64,000 bases of DNA from an uncultured Clostridia bacterium (lineage in GTDB: Bacteria > Bacillota > Clostridia > Oscillospirales > Acutalibacteraceae), in NCBI GenBank assembly GCA_947598155.1, contig CANQFC010000002.1, positions 337,592-401,591 on the forward strand, in the 5' to 3' direction. The translations under genes and the position numbers were made by a program. Position 1 is the stretch's first letter. Every line of letters begins with the position of its first letter. The notes under the pieces were generated by a model, which searched no databases, had not been told where the DNA came from, and worked only from the letters and a program-made list of their open reading frames with translations. This document shows positions 48,513 to 57,423 of this stretch, in pieces.

Positions 48513-48749
48513 CTCAAATTTCAAAAATCATACATGAGAATAAACGGAAGACACTACAAAACCACCGGGCAATTTCATAAGACATATTTATAACTTATGC
48601 AAGAGATGTTCCCCGCCGCTATTGGCGGCGGGTTTCATTTTCGGAATCAGTGGGGGATTTGGTCTTCACTGATTCCTAAGCGCGGTTTACACCGCATTTC
48701 TTGCCCCGCCGCTTGACGGGGCAAGCCCCTTATTGAATACAACATTATT
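48513..48749 (-). promoter_or_regulatory. CRISPR leader and hairpin cluster
   Basis: The minus strand ends in ATTTGAG directly at the first repeat, the anchoring sequence known from type II-A leaders. Between the leader and csn2 are hairpins CCCGCCGC/GCGGCGGG (48612-48632), GGAATCAGTG/CACTGATTCC (48643-48676), GCGGT/ACCGC (48682-48695) and TTGCCCCG/CGGGGCAA (48701-48724). They may end csn2 transcription or be the remains of an inserted element. Confidence 0.7.
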
Positions 48750-49421
48750 TTACTTTTCAACTATTTCGCACAAGTCTTCATCAATTATATATACCACCTC
48801 CTTGGAAGAATTATTAAAGCACTTTTTGTTTTCAAGCATCAGAACGCAAACGTTCAGATAAGCAACTTCATTGAGAAATATTTCTAATTCGTCAGGAGTA
48901 AGAAAACTATGTAGGTTTAAAAATATAAAACATTTAAACGAGGTGTATTTTTTCATAAACTTGACAAAATCAAGAATATTTTCCGGTATATCCTCGTTTC
49001 CTAATTTTGGCTTAAGACATTGTATTTTAAATAAATCAGCAAGTTCCAATTCTTCTTTAAAAGAAAAGTCAAAGTCAAAACCCTCGTTTAATTTTTCAAG
49101 AAATTTAAGGACTTCAGCTTTGAGGGCAGTCGTCTGCTCAAGCATAAAATCGCACGCATACATTGTAAAATCCTCATACAGCTTTTTTATAATAGAAGAA
49201 GAAAAATCCAAACGGCAGAAATCAGACACAAAACAAATATTTCCTTTGAAATTCAAAGGTTCATACTTTTCGGAAAACACCACGCCACAGTTTTTCGGAC
49301 ATTCTGCGTACAAATTTATTATTGTATTTCTGTAAAGTTTCTGATTTTCAATATATAGTGAACTTGCTTTTCCGGGAGAAAGCTCTATCGGGTCAGATAA
49401 AAAGTCAAAACTTACCATCAT
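48750..49421 (-). CDS. csn2: CRISPR-associated protein Csn2
   Basis: 223 residues, the usual length of canonical Csn2. It begins MMVSFDFLSDPIELSPGKAS and has the conserved acidic and helical middle. Csn2 forms a tetrameric ring on DNA ends and takes part in spacer acquisition. It defines subtype II-A. The start overlaps the cas2 stop by four bases (ATGA). Confidence 0.9.
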   Translation of the reverse strand: MMVSFDFLSDPIELSPGKASSLYIENQKLYRNTIINLYAECPKNCGVVFSEKYEPLNFKGNICFVSDFCRLDFSSSIIKKLYEDFTMYACDFMLEQTTALKAEVLKFLEKLNEGFDFDFSFKEELELADLFKIQCLKPKLGNEDIPENILDFVKFMKKYTSFKCFIFLNLHSFLTPDELEIFLNEVAYLNVCVLMLENKKCFNNSSKEVVYIIDEDLCEIVEK

Positions 49422-49738
49422 AATATTAAAAGCCTTTCATCGCTGTCAACAACATTGCCGACACTTTTTCCAGATATTATTTCCATTTTTGAATACTGCT
49501 TTTCTGTCACAGAAAGTATCTGCACAATACCCTTCTCAGGCTGAGCTTTTTTTACATCTCCGATTATCTGTCCAACCTGTGTTGAATTAAGAGCAAGCTT
49601 GGAATAAACAGATTCCTGTATCATCATAAAACCGCCCTTTATAAGGAATCTTCTGAATTTACTATAATTTCGCCTGTCGGCGGCCGTTTCCGTAGGCAAA
49701 TCAAAAAATACCAAAACTCTCATAAATCTATAACTCAT
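49418..49738 (-). CDS. cas2: CRISPR-associated endoribonuclease-like Cas2
   Basis: 106 residues. The ferredoxin-like fold starts MRVLVFFDLPTETAADRR, with the Asp of the FDLP motif, and has KFLI-like and QESVYSKL stretches. It joins Cas1 in the integrase complex. It overlaps cas1 by 11 bases and csn2 by four. Confidence 0.95.
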   Translation of the reverse strand: MSYRFMRVLVFFDLPTETAADRRNYSKFRRFLIKGGFMMIQESVYSKLALNSTQVGQIIGDVKKAQPEKGIVQILSVTEKQYSKMEIISGKSVGNVVDSDERLLIL

Positions 49739-50603
49739 AGCTGTAAAATCTTATAAGCGCCATATCTTCGCGTTCGACAGCGTCAAAAACACTTTTTGAA
49801 TAAATTTTAATTGTGTTGAGTAAGGATTGCTTTTTACCGTCAACAATAAATTCCTCGCTTAAAATCCTTAGAATCCGTTTCTTTTCCTCACTTTCAAATT
49901 TTTCGGGAGAAAGTAATTTTACCGCCCTGTCTATTATCGGACGAAAAGGTTCCATAATATCACAGCCCAAATTGAACTGATTGAACATATTGTTGTGATG
50001 CAATCCGAGCATCGTTGAATACCCGCAGCAGACTATTTCCCGGTTAAAGCAGGAAAGAATGATGCTGTAACCGTAGTTAAGAGCGGCATTTACGGGGCAC
50101 TCATCGCTTCTTGAAAATTTTTTGCCAAAAAGAGCGTTAAAATACACTTTGGCGGAATGCCCCTCCCGATTTGTTTCATCGTTAAATTCAATTTCATCAA
50201 TATACGAATAAAGCTTTGACGCCTCCGGAATTTTAAAATATTCCAGATTAAGAGCCTGCATTTTTATTTTCTGCGTAACAATAGCTGTCCATATTGCCTG
50301 TTTAGTGACTTCGTTCCATTCAAGCTGATTTCTGAATTTAAGCGAGCAATCATGGCAACCGTAATATGAAACAAGCTCTGACGAAGGATTTTGTTTTTCG
50401 TCGCAAAAAACAACTTTTATTTTTTGCTTTGTAAGCTCACTCAACAAAGCGGTAGTGACAGAGGATGCCGTATTTTCAATTATAAGCACAGAAATCTCGC
50501 TTATATGTACACGAACCGAGTTTTCGGAATCCCTTACGAGCATATATCCTAACCTCAAGTCAAGCTTTGACGGTTTTGAAACCACCACAGTCCTCCAACC
50601 CAC
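49728..50603 (-). CDS. cas1: CRISPR-associated integrase Cas1
   Basis: 291 residues, type II form. It begins MGWRTVVVSKPSKLDLR. The active-site region is NAALNYGYSIILSC, then GLHHNNMFNQFNLGCDIMEP with the catalytic His and Asp. It inserts new spacers with Cas2. It is 22 bases after cas9. Confidence 0.96.
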   Translation of the reverse strand: MGWRTVVVSKPSKLDLRLGYMLVRDSENSVRVHISEISVLIIENTASSVTTALLSELTKQKIKVVFCDEKQNPSSELVSYYGCHDCSLKFRNQLEWNEVTKQAIWTAIVTQKIKMQALNLEYFKIPEASKLYSYIDEIEFNDETNREGHSAKVYFNALFGKKFSRSDECPVNAALNYGYSIILSCFNREIVCCGYSTMLGLHHNNMFNQFNLGCDIMEPFRPIIDRAVKLLSPEKFESEEKKRILRILSEEFIVDGKKQSLLNTIKIYSKSVFDAVEREDMALIRFYSYEL

Positions 50604-50625
50604 AATTTTATATCTCCTTATTTCA

Positions 50626-53600
50626 TCAAATTTTCATCAGGTCAACTTCCTGCTCATAAAGCCCTGTTACGGATTGATTTATCAGCTTTGCTGAGCTGTA
50701 ACCCGACTGCAATCTATTGCTTATAGATGTTACGCCGCATTTCTTGACTTCTCCCAGAAACGTTAAATCGCCTGTCATAACATTAGCATGCAAAATGTTC
50801 AGGATTTGCTTTATTACATAGCACTGCTGATAAAGCGAAAGCCCGCAAAATACTTCTTTTTTATTTTGTAGCTTTTTACCGAGGCTTGCAAATTTTGACT
50901 TAAATACGGTGTTTACCATCTTATCGGTTATAGTATTATAAATATCAATGTTCTTTTCCGCCTCGATTCCGTCATGGGCGGTTATTTCTTTTTCCTTTTT
51001 CAGCTCATCGCATTTATTCAGATAGTTCATTATTGTTTTTACATATGATTCCCGTTCTTCGCCGAGAATGAGCTGAACTGCTGGCTTGCAGACAATTTGT
51101 AAACCTCCTCCGCTTTTCGAGCTTATATGCATTCGGAAACCGTCGATACTTATAAGCGCGTTGTATTTTACGCAAGGGATAAGTATTTTTACCGTTTCTT
51201 TTTCAACACCGAGTCGTTCGGAAATATATGACACGGGATCGGTATTATATTCATTTTCTCTATACTTATCCACTGGTTCAAATGAGCGTAATTTTTTACC
51301 TTTTTTGTCCGTATATTCAACAAACGCAAAGAATGACGATGAAGGAGAATTGTATCCGCCGTATTTTTCTATTGCGAGCCCTTTTTTGCGCTCTACTTGG
51401 CCAAAGCCCTTTTTCAGCGGATTCTGGTCAAACAGACCTCCCTGTTGCTTAAAGGCATATCGCGTAAATCTTACATTGTTTTTTGCCATAGTCGATTTTA
51501 CTATGCCTATTGATTTGTTGTTTTCCGTTTCCCACGCGCCCTTTGCGGAATAGTCAAACATTTTGTTAAAGCTTTGTTTACTGCTTAAAATATCGGAATA
51601 AAACCTATAGCTGTGAGTCTTTACTGTGTAAACATTGCCTACAACTATATTTAGATAAGCGTCTTTTGCGTGGTGAATATCGTTAACTTCTCTGCATTTC
51701 GGCAGTTTAAAATCTTTTCTGAAATCGGACACAAGCCCCGCTTTTATATACTCCACATCAGTTTCGGGGTAGCGTTTTTTCAAAAGCTGTGCCACCGCCT
51801 TTGTGGACTGCCTTGTCTCAACAAGCTGCCTTGATATAAATTCATTTAATTCCTCTTCGGAAAGCGGAGCGTTTCTTACAAGGCGTTCAAATTTCCGCTT
51901 GCTGATAAGCTCTTTTGAAAGGAGCATTTCCCAAAACGGGCGCATTTTATTTCTGATTTCAGGACTTATAGGATAATTATTACCCTTCTCTTCATTGGAT
52001 TTTTTGGTAACAAGAACTCTGTTGTCAAGGCTGTCGTCCTTTAGCTTAGAGCGCGGGAAAATATGGTCAATGTCGTAATTGGCGCTCAACTCACTAAGCG
52101 TTATAGTTGCGCCCGAATACATACATCTACCGAACTGAGTGTAATAAAGATAAAGAGCGTCGCGCTGCAAATCGTTTTCATTGGTATTTTTAAGGTTCTC
52201 ATAAAGCTCGCTCTGTTGCTCTCCGCATTTTTTATAGAGTTCAAGCAGTCTTTGCTTTCTTGACATTTTTCTTACTTTTTCGCCTTCAAAACGCGCCACC
52301 TCAACAAATATCTTTTCGGGCGCGCCGCCTTGAATTTTTACGATTTCCTCAACTATCTGCATCGTCTGATAAATCGGCCTTTTTATTTTAGGCGATACAT
52401 ACAGTTCTTCAACCTCCTGCTTAAGCGATGTAAATTCAACGGCTCCGTTTTCTTTGTCTATATTTTCCCTGAACTGATAATTTTTGCTGAGCAGTTTCAT
52501 AAGATTGTCGTTTGTTTCCCAAAGAGCGTGGATTATATTCGTTACCTCGCCTGTTTCGGGCAAAACGCTTTCTATCTCTGTAAGCAGTTTTCGGGAAAGC
52601 CTGCTCCAACCTGTAAATTTCAGCCTGCAAAGCTTTGTTATCTCTTCATCCGTTAATCTGCCGCTGTAATTCGTTTTAAGCCTCTTTTTCAACAGCTTTT
52701 TATCGTCTCCGAATATGGTTATTGCTTTTATAATGTCCTCCTTGTTGCTATCGGGCAGGGCGATAAAATCAAGCTCCATGTATGACTTTAAACTGCTTTT
52801 GAAATCGCCGTCCACTCCCGAAATCACAACATTTTCAAAACCTTTTGCTCGGAAATAATCAACGAGCGCTTTATGCGTGACCTTGTTTCTGCGCATAAAT
52901 AAATCTTTGTATATAGATTGTTTCAGCTCAACAGATATAGGGTCACCGTCGACTTTTAGATTATTCAACTCATTAAGCACCATATACGAAGAATACAAAA
53001 GAGAATTTTTAGGGATAACATCCTCTCTCGGAAGATAAGTGCATTTGCTTGTCAGATTATCTATAAACTTTTCGGCGCTGGCATCGGTATTGACAACCTT
53101 TTCAAAATTCCAAGGATATATTTTTTCTTTTGTTCTAACGAGCCAGTGCTTTTCGCTGTGTTCATTGAGCGGGCCGACATAATAAGGTATTCTGAAACTG
53201 AATAAATCGATTATCTTGTCACTTACGGTTTTGCCGCTTTCGTCCGTTTCTTTAAGGAAAGGCAGATATTCCTGCGCGTTTTTCAGTATCGCCTTAAGCT
53301 CTTTCATATTTATCTGCATGGGTATAACGGAATTGTTCTTTGAAACAGCTTTGGGCATAAATGTACCTGCTTCTATTTCAGCGAACATCCTTTCATATTT
53401 CTCATCGGTTGCGCATTTTGGAAGTTGTTTTTTCAAAAAATCGCAGAAAAGTTCTTGTGAGCACTTTTTCACAACCGGCAGTTTGGTCGAATGACCCGAA
53501 TAAGCGAGATAATTATATGTATCTTTTGTATTTTCATTAAATATCAAATCCCTCTTTTCGGGAGCAAAATCTCTTACGTACTCTTTCAGCAATTTAAGGT

Positions 53601-54576
53601 CGCTTTTGTGTTGCTCATATTCCTTAACCTTTGCAAAGGATATATATTTCTCGCCACGGCATATATCGGCAAGAATTGCCCAATCGTAAAGCGCTTTAAG
53701 CTTTTCTATCAATTCAAATTTTTCGCCAAATAAGCTCTCATACAAATCCCGTCTGTCATCATAACCGTCTTTAAAACATATGCTTTTTGCATCAGTATCG
53801 TTAAATTCATCGGTTAAAAAGATTTCCTTTGTATTGACCTTGGCTCCAGAAAGAAGTTTAAGCAGAGCTATTTCAAACTGATTTTCTTTTTTGCTCAGGG
53901 CGAACTCTTTTATCAGCGCATCTTTTTTTCGCGTTATTCCCAAAGAACGGTCTTTGAGTATATCTTCGACAGCAGATAAGTTTTCAGTGTACAATTCGCA
54001 ATCATAATTATCCTCAAGATATTTGCTTATTTCTTTCCAAATCACGGAAAAATTTTCGGTTTCACCATTTCCGAGGTCATCGCTCTCAAACAGAAAATGC
54101 CCTCTGTTTTTTATAATGTGGCTAATCGCGAGATAAACGAGTCTTACGTCATGTGCCGAAGGATCGACTATCAATTTTCGGCGCAGATGATATATGGTAG
54201 GATATTCTTTATGATATTCCTTATCCGTGTAATTCTTATCATTGAAAAGAGAATATCTCCCTTCAACATTTTTGTCGCCGTCATACAAAGCGCTGTCCTT
54301 GAGCCTTTGAAAAAAAGATATATCAACTTTAGCGATTTCTTTATTAAAAAGCATTTCAAGACATTCAAGTCTGAATTTGCTGCGTTGTCTTCTTCTGCGC
54401 TCACTTCGGTGCATTCTTCGTTCCGCTGCAGTCTCACCGCCGTCAACAAGCCTTACGCCCCACATGGAGTTTCCTTTGAATTTGGGAATACGGTACTCCT
54501 CATCGGTAACTGCCCATCCTATTGAATCTGTTCCCATATCAAGACCTAAATAATACTTTTTCGTTTCGTTTTCCAT
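50626..54576 (-). CDS. cas9: Type II-A Cas9 endonuclease
   Basis: 1316 residues from the ATG at 54576; a TTG 24 bases earlier is unlikely because it overlaps the ribosome site. RuvC-I is YYLGLDMGTDSIGWAV with D13; the bridge helix is the Arg-rich segment 52-69; RuvC-II is IFVEVARFEG with E759; HNH is YDIDHIFPRS with H838; RuvC-III is HHAKDAYLN with H969 and D972. All nuclease residues are intact, so it should be active. It is guided by crRNA and tracrRNA to cut DNA. The PAM cannot be read from sequence. Confidence 0.98.
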   Translation of the reverse strand: MENETKKYYLGLDMGTDSIGWAVTDEEYRIPKFKGNSMWGVRLVDGGETAAERRMHRSERRRRQRSKFRLECLEMLFNKEIAKVDISFFQRLKDSALYDGDKNVEGRYSLFNDKNYTDKEYHKEYPTIYHLRRKLIVDPSAHDVRLVYLAISHIIKNRGHFLFESDDLGNGETENFSVIWKEISKYLEDNYDCELYTENLSAVEDILKDRSLGITRKKDALIKEFALSKKENQFEIALLKLLSGAKVNTKEIFLTDEFNDTDAKSICFKDGYDDRRDLYESLFGEKFELIEKLKALYDWAILADICRGEKYISFAKVKEYEQHKSDLKLLKEYVRDFAPEKRDLIFNENTKDTYNYLAYSGHSTKLPVVKKCSQELFCDFLKKQLPKCATDEKYERMFAEIEAGTFMPKAVSKNNSVIPMQINMKELKAILKNAQEYLPFLKETDESGKTVSDKIIDLFSFRIPYYVGPLNEHSEKHWLVRTKEKIYPWNFEKVVNTDASAEKFIDNLTSKCTYLPREDVIPKNSLLYSSYMVLNELNNLKVDGDPISVELKQSIYKDLFMRRNKVTHKALVDYFRAKGFENVVISGVDGDFKSSLKSYMELDFIALPDSNKEDIIKAITIFGDDKKLLKKRLKTNYSGRLTDEEITKLCRLKFTGWSRLSRKLLTEIESVLPETGEVTNIIHALWETNDNLMKLLSKNYQFRENIDKENGAVEFTSLKQEVEELYVSPKIKRPIYQTMQIVEEIVKIQGGAPEKIFVEVARFEGEKVRKMSRKQRLLELYKKCGEQQSELYENLKNTNENDLQRDALYLYYTQFGRCMYSGATITLSELSANYDIDHIFPRSKLKDDSLDNRVLVTKKSNEEKGNNYPISPEIRNKMRPFWEMLLSKELISKRKFERLVRNAPLSEEELNEFISRQLVETRQSTKAVAQLLKKRYPETDVEYIKAGLVSDFRKDFKLPKCREVNDIHHAKDAYLNIVVGNVYTVKTHSYRFYSDILSSKQSFNKMFDYSAKGAWETENNKSIGIVKSTMAKNNVRFTRYAFKQQGGLFDQNPLKKGFGQVERKKGLAIEKYGGYNSPSSSFFAFVEYTDKKGKKLRSFEPVDKYRENEYNTDPVSYISERLGVEKETVKILIPCVKYNALISIDGFRMHISSKSGGGLQIVCKPAVQLILGEERESYVKTIMNYLNKCDELKKEKEITAHDGIEAEKNIDIYNTITDKMVNTVFKSKFASLGKKLQNKKEVFCGLSLYQQCYVIKQILNILHANVMTGDLTFLGEVKKCGVTSISNRLQSGYSSAKLINQSVTGLYEQEVDLMKI

Positions 54577-54593
54577 TTTATTTAAAATCCCCC

Positions 54594-54622
54594 TTGACAA
54601 AGTGAAAAATATAGGTTATACT
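54594..54622 (+). promoter_or_regulatory. tracrRNA promoter
   Basis: TTGACA (54594-54599), 17 bases, TATACT (54617-54622). Predicted start near 54629, exactly at the anti-repeat. The -35 box overlaps the cas9 ribosome site region. Confidence 0.85.
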
Positions 54623-54636
54623 AAAAATACTCTCAA
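54608..54636 (-). promoter_or_regulatory. cas9 operon promoter, interleaved with the tracrRNA promoter
   Basis: Minus strand TTGAGA (54636-54631), 17 bases, TATATT (54613-54608). Predicted start near 54601 gives a leader of about 25 bases with AAGGGGG. Its -35 lies in the first transcribed bases of the tracrRNA. Confidence 0.7.
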
Positions 54637-54746
54637 CACCTTATTGAGATTACACTACAAAGTTCAAATAAAAATTTATTCAACCCGCCGTGAAAACGGT
54701 ATCACAGAGTGTGATTTTGGCCTGCGTTAAACGCGGGCTTTTTTCA
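54629..54746 (+). ncRNA. tracrRNA
   Basis: The anti-repeat ACCTTAT...ATTACACTAC pairs with the crRNA repeat (GTAGTGTAAT...ATAAGGT). The lower stem TTCAAAT pairs with GTTTGA across a GA / AAAG bulge, as in other Cas9 systems. Then follow hairpins CCGT-GAAA-ACGG and ATCACA-GAG-TGTGAT and a terminator GCCTGCGT / ACGCGGGC with six T. About 116 bases, read opposite to cas9. Confidence 0.93.
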
Positions 54747-55029
54747 TTTTAAACCGTTCTTGAAATCTAAAATTTCCCTGAATTTTCAAAAAATTACATT
54801 TCCAAAATCAATATTACCATTTAATTCCAGATTTGTAAAGGTAAAATTGTTCTTCTTTTGTCCTGATTTTCGGACTTAAAAAACTATAATTATTTTGGCG
54901 TTTTCATAAGTCAATCGGAGAAATCTCAGCTCCCGTCACGGAAATTTTTTTGTTGAAAACCGCCGAAAAACAAAAATCCCCTTGAAAAAGGTTCATTCCT
55001 CTTTCAAGGGGTGTTCTGGAAACGGAAAT
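54747..55029. other. AT-rich intergenic region
   Basis: No gene is seen. The right end (54978-55011) holds the terminator of the ACT-domain gene. The stretch from CTTTCAAGGGG at about 55002 has a relative at 56291, suggesting a shared intergenic repeat. Confidence 0.5.
54978..55011 (-). terminator. Terminator of the ACT-domain gene
   Basis: Stem CCCCTTGAAA / TTTCAAGGGG; on the minus strand it is followed by ATTTTTGTTTTT. Confidence 0.8.
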
Positions 55030-55395
55030 TTATTCCACTGTATAGCCTGCATCCGCAAGTAATTCCATAGCTTTGTCAAAATTACTCGCTTTTACAAGAA
55101 TGTAATCTGTATAAAAGCTGGAAACTGCAAATATGGCAATTTTATTTTCTGCGAGAATGCTTGATATTTTAGACAATACTCCGATAAGAGAAAAGTCAAG
55201 AACACCCTCAATACGAAATCCCTTCCAACCGTCATCACGAGCAATAGTATTTTTCGGCGCGTCAGCCGTTTTGCAGACGAGGGACAGTTCTTCGTCCGTC
55301 TTAGCGATAAAAAAGAACTCATTATCCAAATTGATGTTCTCTACACTCGATACTTGACACACTGTGAAATCATACGGCAACCTTTTTAATTTCAT
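55030..55395 (-). CDS. ACT domain-containing protein
   Basis: 121 residues from the ATG at 55395, which has AAGGAGA five bases upstream. The C-terminal half, LIGVLSKISSILAENKIAIFAVSSFYTDYILVK over about residues 70-102, is a clear ACT fold, and the N-terminal half looks like a second, weaker one. Such small ACT proteins (CASTOR-like) are thought to sense amino acids; its ligand is unknown. It is the last of four leftward single-gene units. Confidence 0.85.
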   Translation of the reverse strand: MKLKRLPYDFTVCQVSSVENINLDNEFFFIAKTDEELSLVCKTADAPKNTIARDDGWKGFRIEGVLDFSLIGVLSKISSILAENKIAIFAVSSFYTDYILVKASNFDKAMELLADAGYTVE

Positions 55396-55438
55396 TTTGT
55401 TCTCCTTCATAAATACCGATTTGTTAATTTGTTTTTTC

Positions 55439-55477
55439 TAAAAATGGGCGACTCCTAAAGGGAATCGCCCATTTATA
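55439..55477 (-). repeat. Intergenic palindromic repeat, copy 1
   Basis: Perfect 10-base inverted repeat AAATGGGCGA / TCGCCCATTT around 13 bases. It lies 47 bases before the ACT gene start. Related copies lie at 56229-56275 and 57163-57200. Confidence 0.8.
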
Positions 55478-55516
55478 CAAGGCACAAACCTCTTTCAGCA
55501 GTTATTCAACTGGAAT

Positions 55517-56119
55517 TTATATTAAAAAAGCAGAAATAATTCCTGAAAACAAATTAGAAGCGGTATGAATGATCCAACTTGGAATGATTGAGCCTTTGGA
55601 AAGTTTTTCGTTGATGTATCCCATAAACCATGCAATAGTTCCCGTAAACACAATAATCAAAGCAGTTTTTGCAGCTCCCGCAAACGAGAAAAACATCGCT
55701 CCGTGTAATAAACCGAATAATAAAGCCTGCACAATATTTGCAATGTTAAAACTAAACTTATTTGTCACTCTTTTCAATATAAACCCTCGGAATAAAAGTT
55801 CTTCCGGAAATGCTGTATTAAAAGCTGCATATATAACTATTGCCGGAATAGCTGCCGCACCAAGCCCTGCAAATTCAGAAGCCGCCGTTTCAATTCCACT
55901 TATCATATAAAGCAAAAACGCCCCTAAAAGCATAAAAGCAACTGATGCTATAACAACGGCAGCTAAAGTCTTTTTGCCGCCCTCAATTTTCTTTAACCCT
56001 ATCCACTCTGCAAATTTTTGCTTCTTTCTTGCTGTAATAAGCCACCATACAAATGGAATGAACAAAAACAGTATAATTTGCAGTATGCTGCTGATAACTT
56101 TATTAACTAACAAATTCAT
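55517..56119 (-). CDS. CPBP (CAAX/Abi-type) intramembrane metalloprotease
   Basis: 200 residues with about six membrane helices. The three family motifs are EELLFRGF, LFGLLHGAMFF (His) and IIHTASNLF (HxxxN). Members cut membrane peptides and are often linked to bacteriocin self-immunity or signalling. There is no bacteriocin gene next to it. The ribosome site is weak (AAGAG). Confidence 0.9.
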   Translation of the reverse strand: MNLLVNKVISSILQIILFLFIPFVWWLITARKKQKFAEWIGLKKIEGGKKTLAAVVIASVAFMLLGAFLLYMISGIETAASEFAGLGAAAIPAIVIYAAFNTAFPEELLFRGFILKRVTNKFSFNIANIVQALLFGLLHGAMFFSFAGAAKTALIIVFTGTIAWFMGYINEKLSKGSIIPSWIIHTASNLFSGIISAFLI

Positions 56120-56228
56120 AAATTTACTCTTTTCTGCCGAGCCCCGAACAGTCGCCCAGCCGATGTTTAATACTTTATAGTTAATTCACTCAAGTCTATT
56201 CTTTCGTAAATCCCAATTTGTTTATCTC

Positions 56229-56275
56229 CCTTTTCTAAAAATGGGCGACTCCGAAATGAAATCGTCCTTACACAC
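56229..56275 (-). repeat. Intergenic palindromic repeat, copy 2 (decayed)
   Basis: Matches copy 1 over about 70 bases, including CTAAAAATGGGCGACTCC, but the right arm has changed to TCGTCC. It lies upstream of the CPBP gene. Confidence 0.7.
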
Positions 56276-56321
56276 AAGGTTTATTTTTCTTTCAAGGGGG
56301 TTCTACACTTGGGAAAAGCTT

Positions 56322-56525
56322 TCACACATAATATCTGCCATCGGAAGTCATATGTATCGTTCCCATTTCAACAAGTCTCTGCGTAAATCGATTGAAACCA
56401 TTCGGATTTATTACGCCTGCTTCAGCCAATGTTTTTGCCGTTTTTTCCGAGGTCGCTCCGCAAGCATTCAACCGTTTTACGATTACTTTTCTTCGCAACA
56501 ATAGTATCGGTGTAAAAAACTCCAT
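56322..56525 (-). CDS. Conserved small protein, probably winged-helix-like
   Basis: 67 residues from an ATG with GAGG seven bases upstream. A short hydrophobic start MEFFTPILLLRRK is followed by TSEKTAKTLAEAGVINP and RLVEMGTIHMTSDGRYYV, which reads like a small helix-turn-helix with a wing. I recall similar small Firmicute proteins but know no function. Another open frame at 56422-56628 overlaps it and is rejected. Confidence 0.65.
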   Translation of the reverse strand: MEFFTPILLLRRKVIVKRLNACGATSEKTAKTLAEAGVINPNGFNRFTQRLVEMGTIHMTSDGRYYV

Positions 56526-56654
56526 AATAATTCCTCATATTTCTTTTACAGGCTTGTTCGGCAGACAGGAGATTGTCAGAGTGCAAATATGGTGTAAGTG
56601 GCTTTCCAGTTTCGCATAATTTGCACATCTGAAAAGCCCGCTTTCTTTAGATTA

Positions 56655-57128
56655 TCACTTTGAAACAAAGTGTTTCATCGGTTCATTGAGATGGTATATT
56701 TCATTTTTCAAAAACACGGGATATATCGTTACTTTTTGGAGATCTTCAATAGGCATCCAACCAAGAACCACATTGCAATTATCTTTCTGCGAAACGAACT
56801 CGCCACTTTCGAGAATAGCCAATTCATCTTGGAGACTTATCTGATAGTAAAAAGCAATCGTATGCGCCCTCTTGCCATTCCATTCCCAAAAAGATTCTTC
56901 GCTCCACAAAAGACGATCACATCGTGTCTCAACGCCAAGTTCTTCTTTCATTTCACGAATCAATCCGCTTTCTAAAGTCTCGCCAACTTTTATGTGGCCT
57001 CCCGGCAAAGCATACTCATTTCCGTCTTTTTCTCTCTGCACTAAAATAATATTGTCTTTAATCAAGACCCCAACTGTTCTAATGCCACAAGTATAATCAT
57101 CACCGGCAAATAGAAAATCCTTATCCAT
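56655..57128 (-). CDS. Nudix hydrolase
   Basis: 157 residues from the ATG at 57128, with GGAGG five bases upstream. The Nudix box GHIKVGETLESGLIREMKEE continues LGV and fits GX5EX7REUXEEXGU. It hydrolyses a nucleoside diphosphate linked to another group; the substrate cannot be read. The frame begins right beside palindromic repeat copy 3. Confidence 0.92.
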   Translation of the reverse strand: MDKDFLFAGDDYTCGIRTVGVLIKDNIILVQREKDGNEYALPGGHIKVGETLESGLIREMKEELGVETRCDRLLWSEESFWEWNGKRAHTIAFYYQISLQDELAILESGEFVSQKDNCNVVLGWMPIEDLQKVTIYPVFLKNEIYHLNEPMKHFVSK

Positions 57129-57162
57129 AAAAACCTCCGAGTTTCGGGCTGTACATTCGTTT

Positions 57163-57200
57163 AATAAATGGGCGACCCCAAAAGGGAATCGCGCATTCAC
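57163..57200 (-). repeat. Intergenic palindromic repeat, copy 3
   Basis: AAATGGGCGA (57166-57175) and TCGCGCATT (57189-57197), one mismatch from the perfect palindrome of copy 1. It lies about 40 bases before the Nudix gene. Confidence 0.7.
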
Positions 57201-57423
57201 GCTTTTTAGTCGCCCAAGGATTTCATTGTCGGGACGATTTAGGACATCGTTTCAATTCTTGCTATAACCCAACATAGTTCAAAATAAGTCGCAAATCAGA
57301 TTTTTTCAAAATCCTACTTTACTTTATTTTCGATTAGTTTCGTGGGGGCTTTGTGTAAGAATTGATGTAAATGATGTAAATGCTTTTATCCACCAACTAT
57401 GAAGTCCGTATCAATTTAATCTG
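57201..57423. mobile_element. Probable integrative element end with integrase arm sites
   Basis: No gene. Directly after the integrase stop the tandem GATGTAAAT repeats (about 57372-57388) look like arm-type binding sites, as at the ends of Tn916-like elements. The exact attachment site cannot be placed without the empty locus. Confidence 0.4.

Noticed and set aside
56422..56628. 68-codon minus-strand frame starting MCKLCETGK
   Set aside because: It overlaps the better-supported 67-residue gene in another frame and shows no family-like pattern. A frameshifted single gene was considered, but the second frame has its own ribosome site.
55030..57200. Classical integron with attC sites
   Set aside because: The palindromes lack the paired GTTRRRY/RYYYAAC core sites, and the nearby integrase is of Tn916 type, not IntI.
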